The notes: generated by a model not told the origin, from the letters alone. DNA of 51,391 nucleotides from Oscillospiraceae bacterium (GCA_017469795.1 JAFUFT010000055.1:1-51391), one strand, 5' to 3'; shown: positions 8,416 to 17,835, counted from the first letter of the stretch. Translations and numbers: made by a program.

Positions 8416-10185
8416 TTGGCATTTTCAGATCAGTTCCTGGAGGAGCTGGAGGAAAAGAATCCCATCGAGGATGTAGTTGGAAGTTATGTAAACCTTGCCC
8501 GCCGGGGAAGCAACCTCTTCGGCCTGTGCCCCTTCCACAACGAAAAGACGCCATCCTTTTCTGTGGCGCCGGAGAAGGGGATCTACTACTGCTTCGGCTG
8601 TCACAAGGGCGGCGGCGCGGTGAATTTCATCATGGAGATCGAGGGACTGGACTACCCGGACGCCGTCCGGTTTCTGGCCAAGAGGGCCGGGATCGAGGTA
8701 CCCGAGGAGGACCGGAAGCAGACCTCCAGCTACCGGCATAAGGAGAAGCTCTGGCAGCTCTGCCGGGATGCGGCCCGGTACTATCACGCCATGCTCAAAA
8801 GCCCGGAGGGAAAAGAGGGGCTGCAGTACCTGCTGGGACGGGGCCTGACGCCGGACACCATCGTCCGGTTCGGCTTGGGCTTCGCTCCAAACCGGTGGGA
8901 CGGACTCCTGAAGGCCATGGAGGAAAAGGGGTACACCCGCCAGGAGATGAAGGAGGCGGGTCTGGTCCGGTCCAGCACGCGCCAGAAAAAGAACCCCGAC
9001 GGGTCCGTTACCGAGTACGAGAGCTTTTACGACTGGTTCCGGAACCGGGTCATGTTCCCCATCATCGACGTCCGGGGCAATGTGATCGGCTTCGGCGGCC
9101 GGGTCATGGACGGCTCGGAACCCAAGTACCTCAACTCCCCGGAGAGCCAGATTTTCAACAAGCGGAAAAACCTCTTCGCGCTGAATATGGCAAAGAAGAC
9201 CAAGATGGAGATGCTGGTGCTGACGGAAGGATATATGGACACGATCTCCATGCACCAATACGGATTTGACTGCGCGGTGGCGTCTCTGGGCACTTCTTTG
9301 ACCCAGGAACAGGCTGGAATGCTGGCCAAGTACACCAAGCAGATGGTGCTGTGCTACGACGGGGATCAGGCGGGGCAGAACGCCGCCAAGCGGGCCATCT
9401 CCATTCTGGAGAAGACCGGCGTGAGCGTCCGGGTGCTCCGGATGCAGGGGGCGAAGGATCCCGATGAATTCCTGAAAAAGTACGGGGCGGACCGGTTCCG
9501 CCAGCTGCTCGGCGCGTCGGAGGATCAGGCGGTCTACCAGATCGGCACCATTCGGCAGAAATACGATCTTGCCACTGACGAGGGAAAGGTCGGGTTCCTC
9601 CAGGAAGCGGCAGGATTCATCTCCGGCATGACCTCCGCGGTGGAGCGGGAGGTATACAGCGGCCGTGTGGCGGAAATGGCTGGCGTCACGGCCGAGGCGG
9701 TGAAGCTGGAGGTCAACAAGGCCTACAAGCGCCGCCGCTACGCTCAGAAGAAGAAAGAGGAGCGGAAGAATCTCCGTCCGGCGGACCAGGCGGCCGCAGA
9801 CGGGATCAAATACGAGAACGTCAGATCCGCCACGGCGGAGGAGGGACTGCTGAGCCAGATCCTACTGGAACCGTCCTTGCTGGATGAGACCGGAGGTCTC
9901 CGGCCGGAGGATCTGTCTGTGGAGCTGTTCGGCCGGGCACTGCGGTGGATGCGGCAGCGCTGGCAGGAGGGACAGAGCATCACCGTCTCCGCCATGAACG
10001 GGGAATTCCAGCCGGAGGAGATCGCCCATATCTCCAGAGTGGCAAGGAAAAACGAAGGAACAGTCAATGAACAGGCGTTTCAGGATTACATATCTGTGAT
10101 CCGTTCGGAAGCATCCAAACGCGGAAGCAAAGATCTGATGGCGGCGCTCAATCGCCGCCGGGACAAACAAGGCTATGGAGGATGA
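8416..10185 (+). CDS. dnaG: DNA primase
   Basis: A 589-residue primase that makes RNA primers at the replication fork. The N-terminal zinc finger uses C38, H41, C59 and C62 ([12 protein letters not shown] ... CFGCHKGG). The catalytic core contains the TOPRIM glutamate in [10 protein letters not shown] and the aspartates in [10 protein letters not shown]. The C-terminal helicase-binding part follows. A GTG at 8407 opens the longest frame, but it is part of the ribosome site AAGGAGGTG. TTG 8416, eight bases further on, gives the canonical [11 protein letters not shown] start. It lies between dgt and rpoD, four bases ahead of the rpoD start. Confidence 0.96.
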   Translation: MAFSDQFLEELEEKNPIEDVVGSYVNLARRGSNLFGLCPFHNEKTPSFSVAPEKGIYYCFGCHKGGGAVNFIMEIEGLDYPDAVRFLAKRAGIEVPEEDRKQTSSYRHKEKLWQLCRDAARYYHAMLKSPEGKEGLQYLLGRGLTPDTIVRFGLGFAPNRWDGLLKAMEEKGYTRQEMKEAGLVRSSTRQKKNPDGSVTEYESFYDWFRNRVMFPIIDVRGNVIGFGGRVMDGSEPKYLNSPESQIFNKRKNLFALNMAKKTKMEMLVLTEGYMDTISMHQYGFDCAVASLGTSLTQEQAGMLAKYTKQMVLCYDGDQAGQNAAKRAISILEKTGVSVRVLRMQGAKDPDEFLKKYGADRFRQLLGASEDQAVYQIGTIRQKYDLATDEGKVGFLQEAAGFISGMTSAVEREVYSGRVAEMAGVTAEAVKLEVNKAYKRRRYAQKKKEERKNLRPADQAAADGIKYENVRSATAEEGLLSQILLEPSLLDETGGLRPEDLSVELFGRALRWMRQRWQEGQSITVSAMNGEFQPEEIAHISRVARKNEGTVNEQAFQDYISVIRSEASKRGSKDLMAALNRRRDKQGYGG

Positions 10186-10189
10186 TCGC

Positions 10190-11332
10190 ATGAGCAACGT
10201 GAAAAAACCGGATGGCCAGACATTTGCCGCCAAACAGGCGCAGCTGATCGAGCAGGCGAAAGCCACGGGAAAGCTGACCACAGAGGAACTGGTAGCTGCG
10301 CTGTCTCCGCTGGGTGCGGATATGGATCAGATCGAAGAGACCTACAACGCCCTGACCGAAGCCGGGATCGAGGTGCTTCCACCGGAGGGGGAAAACGATC
10401 TGGATGAGGCGTCCCCCAGTGCCGAAGAACTGCAGGAGCTGCAGGAGGAACTGGAGGAGACGGAACCCCTGACGGAGGAGACGGAACAGATTCCCGAGGA
10501 CGTGGGAACCGGCGATCCGGTGCGGATGTATCTGCGGGAGATCGGCAAGGTGCCGCTTCTGAGTACGGAAGAGGAACTGGAGCTGGCTCAGCGCATCGCC
10601 GGCGGCGATCAGGATGCTGCCAGGGCGATGACTGAGGCGAATCTCCGGCTGGTGGTCTCCATCGCCAAACGGTATGTGGGGCGGGGCATGCAGCTGCTGG
10701 ATCTGATCCAGGAGGGCAACCTGGGCCTGCTGAAAGCCGTGGAAAAATATGACTATACCAAGGGCTTTAAGTTCTCCACTTACGCCACCTGGTGGGTGCG
10801 GCAGGCCATCACCCGCGCGCTGGCGGATCAGGCCCGGACCATCCGGATCCCGGTGCACATGGTGGAGACCATGAACAAGCTGACCCAGACCTCCCGGAAG
10901 CTCCAGCAGGAGCTGGGCAGAGAGCCTACGGTGGAGGAACTGGCGGCGGTCATGCACCTGACGCCGGAGCGGGTCAACGAGATCCGGCAGATGTGCATGG
11001 AGCCGGTTTCTCTGGAATCCCCTGTGGGAGAAGAGGACGACAGCCATCTGGGGGATTTCATCGAGGATGACACCGGGTCTCAGCCTGCCGAGGCGGTGTC
11101 CCAGGCCATGCTGCGCCAGCAGCTGATGGACATTCTCGATACCCTTTCGCCCCGGGAGGCCAAGGTGCTCCGGCTGCGGTACGGTCTGGATGACGGCCGT
11201 CCCCGGACCCTGGAGGAAGTGGGCAAGGAGTTCAACGTGACCCGGGAACGGGTCCGGCAGATCGAAGCCAAGGCTCTCCGGAAGATCCGGAATCCCAACC
11301 GGTCCAGCAAGCTCCGGGATTTTCTGAATTGA
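10190..11332 (+). CDS. rpoD: Primary sigma factor RpoD/SigA
   Basis: A 380-residue housekeeping sigma factor. It has a short region 1.1, region 1.2 ([17 protein letters not shown]), region 2 with [17 protein letters not shown] and the -10-recognising [14 protein letters not shown], region 3 ([13 protein letters not shown]) and region 4 with the -35-recognising helix ([17 protein letters not shown]). An ATG at 10175 precedes it, but the ribosome site GGAGG lies between, so ATG 10190 is the start. The sigma-A-type -35/-10 boxes found across this window fit its specificity. It closes the dgt-dnaG-rpoD unit. Confidence 0.97.
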   Translation: MSNVKKPDGQTFAAKQAQLIEQAKATGKLTTEELVAALSPLGADMDQIEETYNALTEAGIEVLPPEGENDLDEASPSAEELQELQEELEETEPLTEETEQIPEDVGTGDPVRMYLREIGKVPLLSTEEELELAQRIAGGDQDAARAMTEANLRLVVSIAKRYVGRGMQLLDLIQEGNLGLLKAVEKYDYTKGFKFSTYATWWVRQAITRALADQARTIRIPVHMVETMNKLTQTSRKLQQELGREPTVEELAAVMHLTPERVNEIRQMCMEPVSLESPVGEEDDSHLGDFIEDDTGSQPAEAVSQAMLRQQLMDILDTLSPREAKVLRLRYGLDDGRPRTLEEVGKEFNVTRERVRQIEAKALRKIRNPNRSSKLRDFLN

Positions 11333-11340
11333 ATGACAAG

Positions 11341-11370
11341 CGCCGGCAGCGTCTGCTGCCGGCGTTTTGT
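11341..11370 (+). terminator. Intrinsic terminator of rpoD
   Basis: A 10-bp perfect stem CGCCGGCAGC/GCTGCCGGCG with loop GTCT is followed by TTTTGT. Confidence 0.93.
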
Positions 11371-11371
11371 G

Positions 11372-11400
11372 TTGCCAAAGGGAGGGAACTATGATATAAT
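11372..11400 (+). promoter_or_regulatory. Sigma-A promoter for the DUF2804 operon
   Basis: -35 TTGCCA, 17-base spacer, -10 TATAAT, directly behind the rpoD terminator. Confidence 0.75.
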
Positions 11401-11448
11401 TTCAAAGTTAAGGCATTGACTTCAAACTCTTGTTTGGGAGGGAAGAAC

Positions 11449-12480
11449 ATGCAGCACAGAATCGCAAGACCGGGTCCGCTCCTTGATGAGCACGGCATCC
11501 TGCGGGAAGCCGGATGGGACACAAAGCTAAGTCTCAAGTACAGCCGCCGGGACGTAAAAGCCGGAGCGCTGCGGATCAAGGAATGGGACTACTATCTGAT
11601 CACAAACGGCCGATTCGGCCTGGCCCTGACCATCGCTGACAACGGCTATATGGGACTCGACAGCGTGAGCCTGCTGGACTTTGAAGAGGGGTGGGAACAG
11701 ACCACCTCGCCTATGCGGGTCCTTCCCCTGGGACGGACGGGTCTGCCGGACACCAGCGAAAAGGGGAATACTTACGTCGGCGGCAAGGGATATCAGATGC
11801 TCTTCGAAAACGACGGGGAGACCCGGCGGCTGACCTTCCACATGGACAAGTTTCAGGACGACAAGCCCATCGACGGCAGCGTGACCCTGACAGATCCGCC
11901 GGAGGACTCCATGGTCATCGCCACGCCTTTTGCCGGCGCACCGAAAGCCTTTTACTACAATCAGAAGATCAACTGTCTGCGGGCTTCCGGGGAGGTGTCC
12001 TTCGACGGGCGGGAGTACCGGTTCGATCCGGAGGACTCCTTTGGAGTACTGGACTGGGGCCGGGGTGTCTGGACCTATGACAACACCTGGTACTGGAGCA
12101 GCGCCTCCGGCCTGATCGGCGGAGAGACCTTTGGCTTCAATCTGGGATACGGTTTCGGGAATACGGACGCAGCAACGGAGAATATGCTCTTTTACGGCGG
12201 CCGGGCCCACAAGCTCCGGCAGGTTACGTTCCAGATCCCAAAGAAGAACGGGAAGGACGATTTCATGTCCCCTTGGCGGATCACCTCTGACAACGGCCGG
12301 TTCGAAGCGGTGTTCCATCCGGATCTGGACCGGGCCTCCAATACCCAGATCGGCCCACTGGGATCGGACCAGCATCAGGTGTTCGGCTACTTTACCGGCA
12401 CGGCCACTCTGGACGACGGCCGGGTCCTGCATCTGGACCGGTTCTTCGGATTCGCGGAAAAAGTAAGAAATAAATGGTGA
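11449..12480 (+). CDS. DUF2804 domain protein
   Basis: A 343-residue protein that I place in the DUF2804 family by its N-terminus (ITRPGPLLDEHG-like opening), the central WDYYLITNGRFGLALTIADNG segment and the DWGRGVWTYDNTWYWSSASG core. It is rich in predicted beta strands, has no signal peptide, and its function is unknown. ATG 11449 is preceded by GGGAGGG. It is the first gene of an apparent operon with the YkuD-like and HD-domain genes (4-bp and 13-bp gaps). Confidence 0.8.
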   Translation: MQHRIARPGPLLDEHGILREAGWDTKLSLKYSRRDVKAGALRIKEWDYYLITNGRFGLALTIADNGYMGLDSVSLLDFEEGWEQTTSPMRVLPLGRTGLPDTSEKGNTYVGGKGYQMLFENDGETRRLTFHMDKFQDDKPIDGSVTLTDPPEDSMVIATPFAGAPKAFYYNQKINCLRASGEVSFDGREYRFDPEDSFGVLDWGRGVWTYDNTWYWSSASGLIGGETFGFNLGYGFGNTDAATENMLFYGGRAHKLRQVTFQIPKKNGKDDFMSPWRITSDNGRFEAVFHPDLDRASNTQIGPLGSDQHQVFGYFTGTATLDDGRVLHLDRFFGFAEKVRNKW

Positions 12481-12484
12481 TGAA

Positions 12485-13678
12485 ATGAGAAAGTTTATCG
12501 CATGGCTGCTGCGGCTCTGCTGCTTTGCCATAATCGGACTGGCGGTGTATACCATTGCCACCTGCGTGATGCATATGAACGACGACCACTCCAAGCAGGC
12601 GGTCCTCGGCGCCCAACCGACCCAGGCGCAGAATACCTTCCAGAGCGCGGTGACGCCGGCTCCGGTGGAGCTGGTGGACAACAGCGCCAACGAGAATCCC
12701 ACCGTAGTTCTCAGCGCAGACGGAACCGCCACCATGAACCATTCCGCCGTGGCGGTGACGGCCTCCTTCAGCGACATCGAGAGCAGCATCCAGGCGGACC
12801 TGAAATGGTATGTCAACGGTGAGCTGACCGATGAGAGCGAAAAACGCCTGCTGGTGGAGGGCTCGACACTGACCTACAACGCCAAGGTGGATGTGAAGAA
12901 CTCTGAGGCCGATGAGGCCAGCGTGGAGCTGGTGGTGGAGTTCGGTGGCAAGCGGGTCACCGCCGCCACGGAATTCCCCATTGAGCGGCCGGATGACGGC
13001 GACTATGTGACCATCCAGACTGAGGAGATCCCCGTTACCTGCATCCAGACCTGCAGTATCTATTACGACGACACCCTGCAGATGGACACCGGCGATGTGA
13101 TGAATACCGGAGACACGGGACTGCTGCTGGCGTATCAGTCCAACAGCATGGGCCTCAGCGCCCTGAAACTGCAGTTTGAGGACGGTTCCTCCGGCTGGGT
13201 CAGCGCGCGGCGGAACGAGATCAGCCGGGAGGACTGCACCACCGACGAGGATTACACCGAGGAGCAGAAAACGGAATTTGTCAACTCCATGGGATACGAC
13301 AGCAAGACCGAGTATCTGGTCTGGGTCAGCCTTTATACCCAGAAGGTCAATGTGTTCCGGGGCTACAAGGGCCATTGGGAGCTGGCGGAGTGCTTCGACT
13401 GCGCCTCCGGCGTCAACGAGACCCCCACCTCCACCGGCACGTTCAAGATCCAGACGCTGAAGGAGCGCTGGGACCTGGGCGCCACCTACGTGGAGCCGGT
13501 ACTGGTGTTTAACGGCGGCGAGGCTTTCACCTCGCAGCCCTATGACGTGGAAACGGACAAGATCGCGGATGATACCATCGGCAAGCCTGCCTCCGGCGGA
13601 GGCGTCCGGCTGCTGGAGGACGACATTGCCTGGATGTCGGAGAATATGTTGATCGACACTATGGTCGTGGTATATTGA
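12485..13678 (+). CDS. YkuD (L,D-transpeptidase-like) protein lacking catalytic residues
   Basis: A 397-residue exported or membrane-anchored protein. It has an N-terminal hydrophobic segment (about residues 7-30), a beta-rich region, an SH3-like stretch around residues 175-240, and a C-terminal YkuD-like domain (about 278-397) recognisable from VWVSLYTQKVNVFRG, GVNETPTSTGTFKI and the final GVRLLEDDIAWM. Active YkuD enzymes crosslink peptidoglycan with a Cys in an SHGC(V/I)R motif. Here that motif reads S370-G-G-G-V-R375, so both His and Cys are Gly. The upstream conserved His is Thr (F348-T-S). The fold seems intact but transpeptidation is not expected. It may have a binding or regulatory role in the wall. 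Confidence 0.82.
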   Translation: MRKFIAWLLRLCCFAIIGLAVYTIATCVMHMNDDHSKQAVLGAQPTQAQNTFQSAVTPAPVELVDNSANENPTVVLSADGTATMNHSAVAVTASFSDIESSIQADLKWYVNGELTDESEKRLLVEGSTLTYNAKVDVKNSEADEASVELVVEFGGKRVTAATEFPIERPDDGDYVTIQTEEIPVTCIQTCSIYYDDTLQMDTGDVMNTGDTGLLLAYQSNSMGLSALKLQFEDGSSGWVSARRNEISREDCTTDEDYTEEQKTEFVNSMGYDSKTEYLVWVSLYTQKVNVFRGYKGHWELAECFDCASGVNETPTSTGTFKIQTLKERWDLGATYVEPVLVFNGGEAFTSQPYDVETDKIADDTIGKPASGGGVRLLEDDIAWMSENMLIDTMVVVY

Positions 13679-13691
13679 GAGGAGAATCTGC

Positions 13692-14267
13692 ATGGAACGG
13701 ACAGAAGCGCTCGAACTGCTCAGACAGTACAACAAGGAGCCCTTTCACATCCAGCATGCGCTGACGGTGGAGGCCGTCATGGGCTGGTACGCCGAAAAGC
13801 TGGGCTACGGCGAGGAAAAGGAATTCTGGCGTACGGTGGGGTTGCTGCACGATCTGGATTTTGAGATGTATCCGGAGCAGCACTGCGTGAAGGAATCAGA
13901 AATCATGACGGAGCTGGGGCTGGATCCCCGGTTGATTCACGCGGTGGCCAGCCATGGATACGGGATCTGCAGCGACGTCAAGCCGGAGCACGAGATGGAG
14001 AAGGTCCTCTTTGCCGCCGACGAACTGACCGGACTGATCGGCGCGGCCATCAAGATGCGGCCCTCCAAAAGCACCAAGGATCTGGAGGTCTCCAGTCTGA
14101 AAAAGAAATTCAAGGACAAGAAATTCGCGGCGGGCTGCTCCCGTCAGGTCATCCGCGACGGAGCGGAGATGCTGGGATGGGAATTGGAAAAGCTTATGGA
14201 GGACACGATCCAGGCCATGCGGGAATACGAGGACGAAATCATCGCCGCCATGGAGCAGGAGGCATAA
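13692..14267 (+). CDS. HD-domain hydrolase
   Basis: A 191-residue HD-superfamily protein. Metal ligands are suggested by the histidine in FHIQHALTVE, GLLHDLDFE (HD pair) and the SHGYGIC histidine. HD proteins of this size are phosphohydrolases acting on nucleotides or related compounds; the substrate is not predictable. ATG 13692 follows GAGAGGAG. It ends the operon started at DUF2804 and shares a hairpin terminator with the converging yihY gene. Confidence 0.85.
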   Translation: MERTEALELLRQYNKEPFHIQHALTVEAVMGWYAEKLGYGEEKEFWRTVGLLHDLDFEMYPEQHCVKESEIMTELGLDPRLIHAVASHGYGICSDVKPEHEMEKVLFAADELTGLIGAAIKMRPSKSTKDLEVSSLKKKFKDKKFAAGCSRQVIRDGAEMLGWELEKLMEDTIQAMREYEDEIIAAMEQEA

Positions 14268-14269
14268 GA

Positions 14270-14302
14270 AAAACACGGACGCAGCCGCGTCCGTGTTTTT
14301 TT
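14270..14302. terminator. Bidirectional terminator between HD and yihY genes
   Basis: A stem of 12 bp (14271-14282 with 14287-14298) has A-rich and T-rich flanks, so it can end transcription from both sides. Confidence 0.88.
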
Positions 14303-15164
14303 ACGATTCTGAGGAGTGCCTACGGTCCCGCCAGCGCTTGATGGCGACGAATGTCTTCCAGAACACCTCCGGATAGAGCTTGTTGAGTACCGCACCGATG
14401 AACACAAAGTACATGCAGAAATACAGCCACAGCATCGCCAGAATCAGCATGGTCAGGCTGCCGTAGATGGTGGAAAACTGCCCGATTCGGTTTACATAAA
14501 TCGAGAACAGCGCGGAGAACACCAGCCATGCGGCACTGGTAAAGGCGGCGCCGGGAAGCTGCATCAGAAATTTGATCTTCTTGTTGGGGAAGACCGTATA
14601 GATCAGCATGAACACCAGAACAAAGATCAAAAACAGGGTCAGGCCCCGCTGCTGCATGACGGCGGAAAAGGCGTGGGCCAGCATCGGCAGATGTTCTTCC
14701 AGCAGCGTCTGGATATGCTGGCCGAAGACCCGGAGTGCCAGGTTGAACATCAGACCGACGATCAGCACCAGCATGTAACCGATGCACAGCACCCGCTTGA
14801 AGATGAAGTTCCTGGTGTCATTCACGTCGGCAATGGCGTTGAGTCCGTCCAGCAGGCCCAGCATACTTTTCGCGGCAGTCCACAAAGTGGCCACCAGAGA
14901 CAGGGACAGGGCTGTGGCACTGGTGGTCATCAGCTCTGAGGCAATCTTATTGAGCAGCGGCCCAAAGGAATCCGGCAGGACCAGCGAGATCATCTCGATG
15001 AAATCCTGCGTGCTCCAGGGGGTAAAGGTGACGATGGACAAAACTAGCATCAGAAGAGGGAATACTGCGGTGATGATAAAGAAGGACGCACTGGCCGCGT
15101 AGGTGGAGATGTGATAGGTTCCAAATCGCCTGGCATAGTACTGCAGCGTCCTGTAAAACGTCAT
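14301..15164 (-). CDS. yihY: YihY/BrkB family membrane protein
   Basis: A 287-residue integral membrane protein with about six hydrophobic segments. The N-terminal amphipathic start and ASASFFIITAVFPLLM are typical, as is the C-terminal LPGAAFTSAAWLVFSALFSIYV and YGSLTMLILAMLWLYFC. The family was once called ribonuclease BN but is now regarded as envelope proteins of unknown function. AAGGAGGG lies before ATG 15162-15164. It is the last gene of the minus-strand unit that begins with the DivIVA-like gene; its stop lies at the shared terminator. Confidence 0.92.
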   Translation of the reverse strand: MTFYRTLQYYARRFGTYHISTYAASASFFIITAVFPLLMLVLSIVTFTPWSTQDFIEMISLVLPDSFGPLLNKIASELMTTSATALSLSLVATLWTAAKSMLGLLDGLNAIADVNDTRNFIFKRVLCIGYMLVLIVGLMFNLALRVFGQHIQTLLEEHLPMLAHAFSAVMQQRGLTLFLIFVLVFMLIYTVFPNKKIKFLMQLPGAAFTSAAWLVFSALFSIYVNRIGQFSTIYGSLTMLILAMLWLYFCMYFVFIGAVLNKLYPEVFWKTFVAIKRWRDRRHSSES

Positions 15165-15198
15165 GCAGGTCCCTCCTTTCCGGTGGGGTGGAGTGAAT

Positions 15199-16053
15199 TC
15201 AGCGGGGAGATCCCAGGAAGAACAGGGCCAGCGTTCCCGGTCCGGAATGGGTGCCGATGGTTGGCCCGATGAAGTCGATCATAATATCCTGGATGCCGAA
15301 TTTCTCACGAACCATAGCCGCCAGCGTTTCCGCGTCGGCCTGGCAGTCCCCGTGGGAGATGAACACCTCCGGATTGTCAAAGCCCTGGATCTGGGACTCC
15401 ATCCGGTTGACCAGCGCCTGAATGGACGCTTTCCGGCCCCGGGCCTTGCCCACGGCCACCAGATGGCCGGTATCGTTGACGTGGAGGACGGGTTTGATGT
15501 TGATCAGAGAGCCCACGATGGCGGTGGCTTTGGAAACCCGGCCGCCCCGGTGCAGATGGTGCAGATCGTCCACCGTGAAGTTGTGGACGATGTTTCCCTT
15601 GATGGATTCAATATATTCCGCAGTCTCGGCAAGGCTCTTGCCCGCATCCCGGTACTTGACGGCTTTGTGGACCAGCAATCCGTGGCCCAGAGAGGCGCAC
15701 AGGGAGTCGATCACAATGATCTTCCGCTCCGGGAATTCCTCTTGCGCCTGTTCTGCGGCGATGAAAGCCGTGCCGCTGGAGCTGGAAAGCCCGGAGGAAA
15801 AAGCGATGTGCAGCAGGTCGGACCCCTGGGACAGAATCCGGCGGAACAGACTCAGGGTATCCTCCAGATTGGCGGCGGAGGTGGTGGGCAGGGCGCCGGT
15901 CCGGAGCTTTTCATAAAAGGCGCGGACGTCCATATCCTCGTAGGTCACGCCGTCCATGGTCACAGGCAGCGGGAGCATGGGAATCTCATGCTCCCGGCAG
16001 TAGCCCTTGGGAAGGTCGGAACCGGAATCAGTGCTGATGATAAATGAAAGCAT
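15199..16053 (-). CDS. DegV family fatty-acid-binding protein
   Basis: A 284-residue DegV protein. The family binds a fatty acid between its two domains and, in FakB proteins, presents it to the FakA kinase for phospholipid synthesis. Seen here are the N-terminal IISTDSGSDLP, the LPTTSAANLED turn, the IAFSSGLSSSSGTA binding segment, and the GGRVSKATAIVGSLINIKPVL motif of the second domain. AGGAGG lies before ATG 16051-16053. No fakA is present in the window, so a role as FakB is possible but not shown. Confidence 0.93.
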   Translation of the reverse strand: MLSFIISTDSGSDLPKGYCREHEIPMLPLPVTMDGVTYEDMDVRAFYEKLRTGALPTTSAANLEDTLSLFRRILSQGSDLLHIAFSSGLSSSSGTAFIAAEQAQEEFPERKIIVIDSLCASLGHGLLVHKAVKYRDAGKSLAETAEYIESIKGNIVHNFTVDDLHHLHRGGRVSKATAIVGSLINIKPVLHVNDTGHLVAVGKARGRKASIQALVNRMESQIQGFDNPEVFISHGDCQADAETLAAMVREKFGIQDIMIDFIGPTIGTHSGPGTLALFFLGSPR

Positions 16054-16068
16054 GGCGGAGTCCTCCTG

Positions 16069-16617
16069 TTAAAGTTGATAGGCGGCGCGGCCCTCTGCGA
16101 AGATGCTGCGTCCGGTGGAATCGATGGCAGTAAAAACCGGCAGATTCTCGATGGTCATCCGCTTAACGGACTCGCAGCCGAGATCCGGAAAGGCGATCTC
16201 CTTCGCCTCCTTGATGCAGCAGGCAATCAGAGCCCCCGCTCCGCCGACCGCGCAGAAATAGGCGGCGCGGTTGCGGACAATGGCGTCGATGACGGCCTGG
16301 TTCCGCTCCCCTTTTCCGATCATAGCCGCCAGGCCCAGATCCAAAAGCCGGGGCGCATAGGGATCCATCCGGCTGGAGGTGGTGGGGCCGCAGGAGCCCA
16401 CTGCCATGCCCTTCTGGGCAGGGGTTGGTCCTGCATAGTAGATCACGGAACCCTGGAGAGGATAGGGCAGCGGTTCCCCCTGATCCAGCAGGGAAAAGAT
16501 CCGCTTGTGGGCAGCATCCCGGGAGGTATAGACGGTGCCACTGAGCAGAAGCCGGTCGCCGGCCTTCAGTTCCGGGATCGCATCCTTGAGATCCGCGGTG
16601 TTCAGATGCAGTTCCAT
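16069..16617 (-). CDS. Fe-S fumarase/tartrate dehydratase beta subunit
   Basis: A 182-residue C-terminal-type (beta) subunit of class I Fe-S hydro-lyases, which hydrate fumarate to malate or act on tartrate. Conserved elements are LLLSGTVYTSRDAAHKRI, YYAGPTPA, GPTTSSRMD and MIGKGERN. The alpha subunit, which carries the [4Fe-4S] ligands, is normally encoded immediately upstream; here the upstream neighbour is a DivIVA-like gene, two bases before the ribosome-bound start, and no alpha gene is in the window. The partner must be elsewhere, or the protein acts differently. ATG 16615-16617 has GGAGG upstream. Confidence 0.9.
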   Translation of the reverse strand: MELHLNTADLKDAIPELKAGDRLLLSGTVYTSRDAAHKRIFSLLDQGEPLPYPLQGSVIYYAGPTPAQKGMAVGSCGPTTSSRMDPYAPRLLDLGLAAMIGKGERNQAVIDAIVRNRAAYFCAVGGAGALIACCIKEAKEIAFPDLGCESVKRMTIENLPVFTAIDSTGRSIFAEGRAAYQL

Positions 16618-16619
16618 GG

Positions 16620-17189
16620 TCAGTCCTCCGTCAGGGTTTCCGCCGGATCAGGTACCAGCTGGCTGATGGCGGAGAGCTTTTCCGAGGAAGTCTGCATGGC
16701 AGCGCAGACGTTCTCGACCGCAGAGCGGATGATATCCAGTTGGGCGCCGATGTTATCCGCGGCGGCTTGGGCTGTATCGCTCAGACCGTCAAATTCCCGG
16801 GTGGATTCATCGCAGACAGTCTGCAGATCCGCATAGACCTTCCTGGCCCGCAGATTTGCCAGACGCTCCGCTGCCTCCGCCCGCCGGTAGGCGGCAAGCT
16901 CCCGATCCCGGAGAGACTCCTCCGGTTCCTCCGGAGCCAACTCTTCCACGGGCGGTTCCTCCGCCGCCTCGATCATCGCAGGCTCCTCCGCCTTTTCCAT
17001 GGGCGGTTCCTGCAGGGCCTCCAGCTGCGCGCGAAGGGTTTCGTTTTCCTGTTCCAGCGCCGCGATCTGCTCCTGCAGGCGCTCTGTCTGCGCCTGATGG
17101 GCTGCGGCGGTTTCTGAGATATATTTGCTGACGTCTCCCCGATGGAAGCCGCCCAAGGCAGATCGAAAGGCAAAGGTTTCATTAGACAT
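16620..17189 (-). CDS. DivIVA-like coiled-coil protein
   Basis: A 189-residue protein whose N-terminus FRSALGGFHRGDVSKYISE resembles the DivIVA membrane-binding segment. A coiled coil (about residues 30-65) and a Glu/Pro-rich stretch with repeated EEP follow, then a second helical region (110-175). DivIVA-type proteins mark curved membrane and recruit division or wall factors. The similarity is confined to the first 20 residues, so the role is inferred. GGAGG precedes ATG 17187-17189. It is first in the DivIVA-like, fumarase-beta, degV, yihY unit. Confidence 0.7.
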   Translation of the reverse strand: MSNETFAFRSALGGFHRGDVSKYISETAAAHQAQTERLQEQIAALEQENETLRAQLEALQEPPMEKAEEPAMIEAAEEPPVEELAPEEPEESLRDRELAAYRRAEAAERLANLRARKVYADLQTVCDESTREFDGLSDTAQAAADNIGAQLDIIRSAVENVCAAMQTSSEKLSAISQLVPDPAETLTED

Positions 17190-17222
17190 CCCTGCCGCCT
17201 CCTATTCGATATAGTATTCTCT

Positions 17223-17251
17223 ATTATAACATAGCCATGCAAGGGATTCAA
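17223..17251 (-). promoter_or_regulatory. Sigma-A promoter for the DivIVA-like operon
   Basis: Minus strand: -35 TTGAAT, 17-base spacer, -10 TATAAT. It diverges from the Nudix promoter only eight bases away. Confidence 0.82.
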
Positions 17252-17258
17252 CTTGGAA

Positions 17259-17287
17259 TTGACATAGGAATGGCCGGGCGATAGAAT
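17259..17287 (+). promoter_or_regulatory. Sigma-A promoter of the Nudix gene
   Basis: -35 TTGACA, 17-base spacer, -10 TAGAAT. The start codon at 17303 leaves a leader of only about 10 bases. Confidence 0.8.
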
Positions 17288-17302
17288 AAACGGGGTGATA
17301 GT

Positions 17303-17833
17303 ATGCCGCATTATGAGAAAAAACTGGATGGAAAAGAGATATTCCGAGGACGGATTCTCCGGGTCGAAGTGGATCAGGTGGAGCTGGAGAACGGCGCGGT
17401 TTCCCGGCGGGAAGTAGTGCGCCATCCCGGCGGCGCGGCGATCCTTCCGGTAGATGCGGAGGGGAACGCGACACTGGTGCGGCAGTTCCGGTACGCCTTC
17501 GGGCGGGAGATCCTGGAGATCCCGGCGGGAAAGCTGGAGCAGGGAGAGGATCCGAAGGCGGCCGCCATCCGGGAACTGGAGGAGGAATGCGGCCTGGTGG
17601 CCGGGGATATAACAGATCTGGGATGCATCTATCCCAGTGTGGGATATGATGACGAGGTCATCTATCTCTATCTGGCCCGGGAACTGAGCACCACGGAGGC
17701 CAGACCGGACGACGGAGAGTTTGTAACGATTGAGAAGTACCCGCTGGAGGAACTGACCGGCATGGTGGAGCGGGGAGAGATCCGGGACGCCAAGACGGTC
17801 ACGGCGATTCTGAAAACAAGCCGGATACTGTAA
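17303..17833 (+). CDS. Nudix hydrolase, ADP-ribose pyrophosphatase type
   Basis: A 176-residue Nudix enzyme. The complete Nudix box runs from G in AGKLEQGED through REL-EEECGL. The RQFRYAFGREILEIPAGKLE context before it is typical of ADP-ribose pyrophosphatases (NudF/YqkG), which split ADP-ribose into AMP and ribose 5-phosphate. ATG 17303 has GGGGTGA upstream. It is a single-gene unit between its promoter and the hairpin at 17836-17868. Confidence 0.92.
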   Translation: MPHYEKKLDGKEIFRGRILRVEVDQVELENGAVSRREVVRHPGGAAILPVDAEGNATLVRQFRYAFGREILEIPAGKLEQGEDPKAAAIRELEEECGLVAGDITDLGCIYPSVGYDDEVIYLYLARELSTTEARPDDGEFVTIEKYPLEELTGMVERGEIRDAKTVTAILKTSRIL

Positions 17834-17835
17834 CA

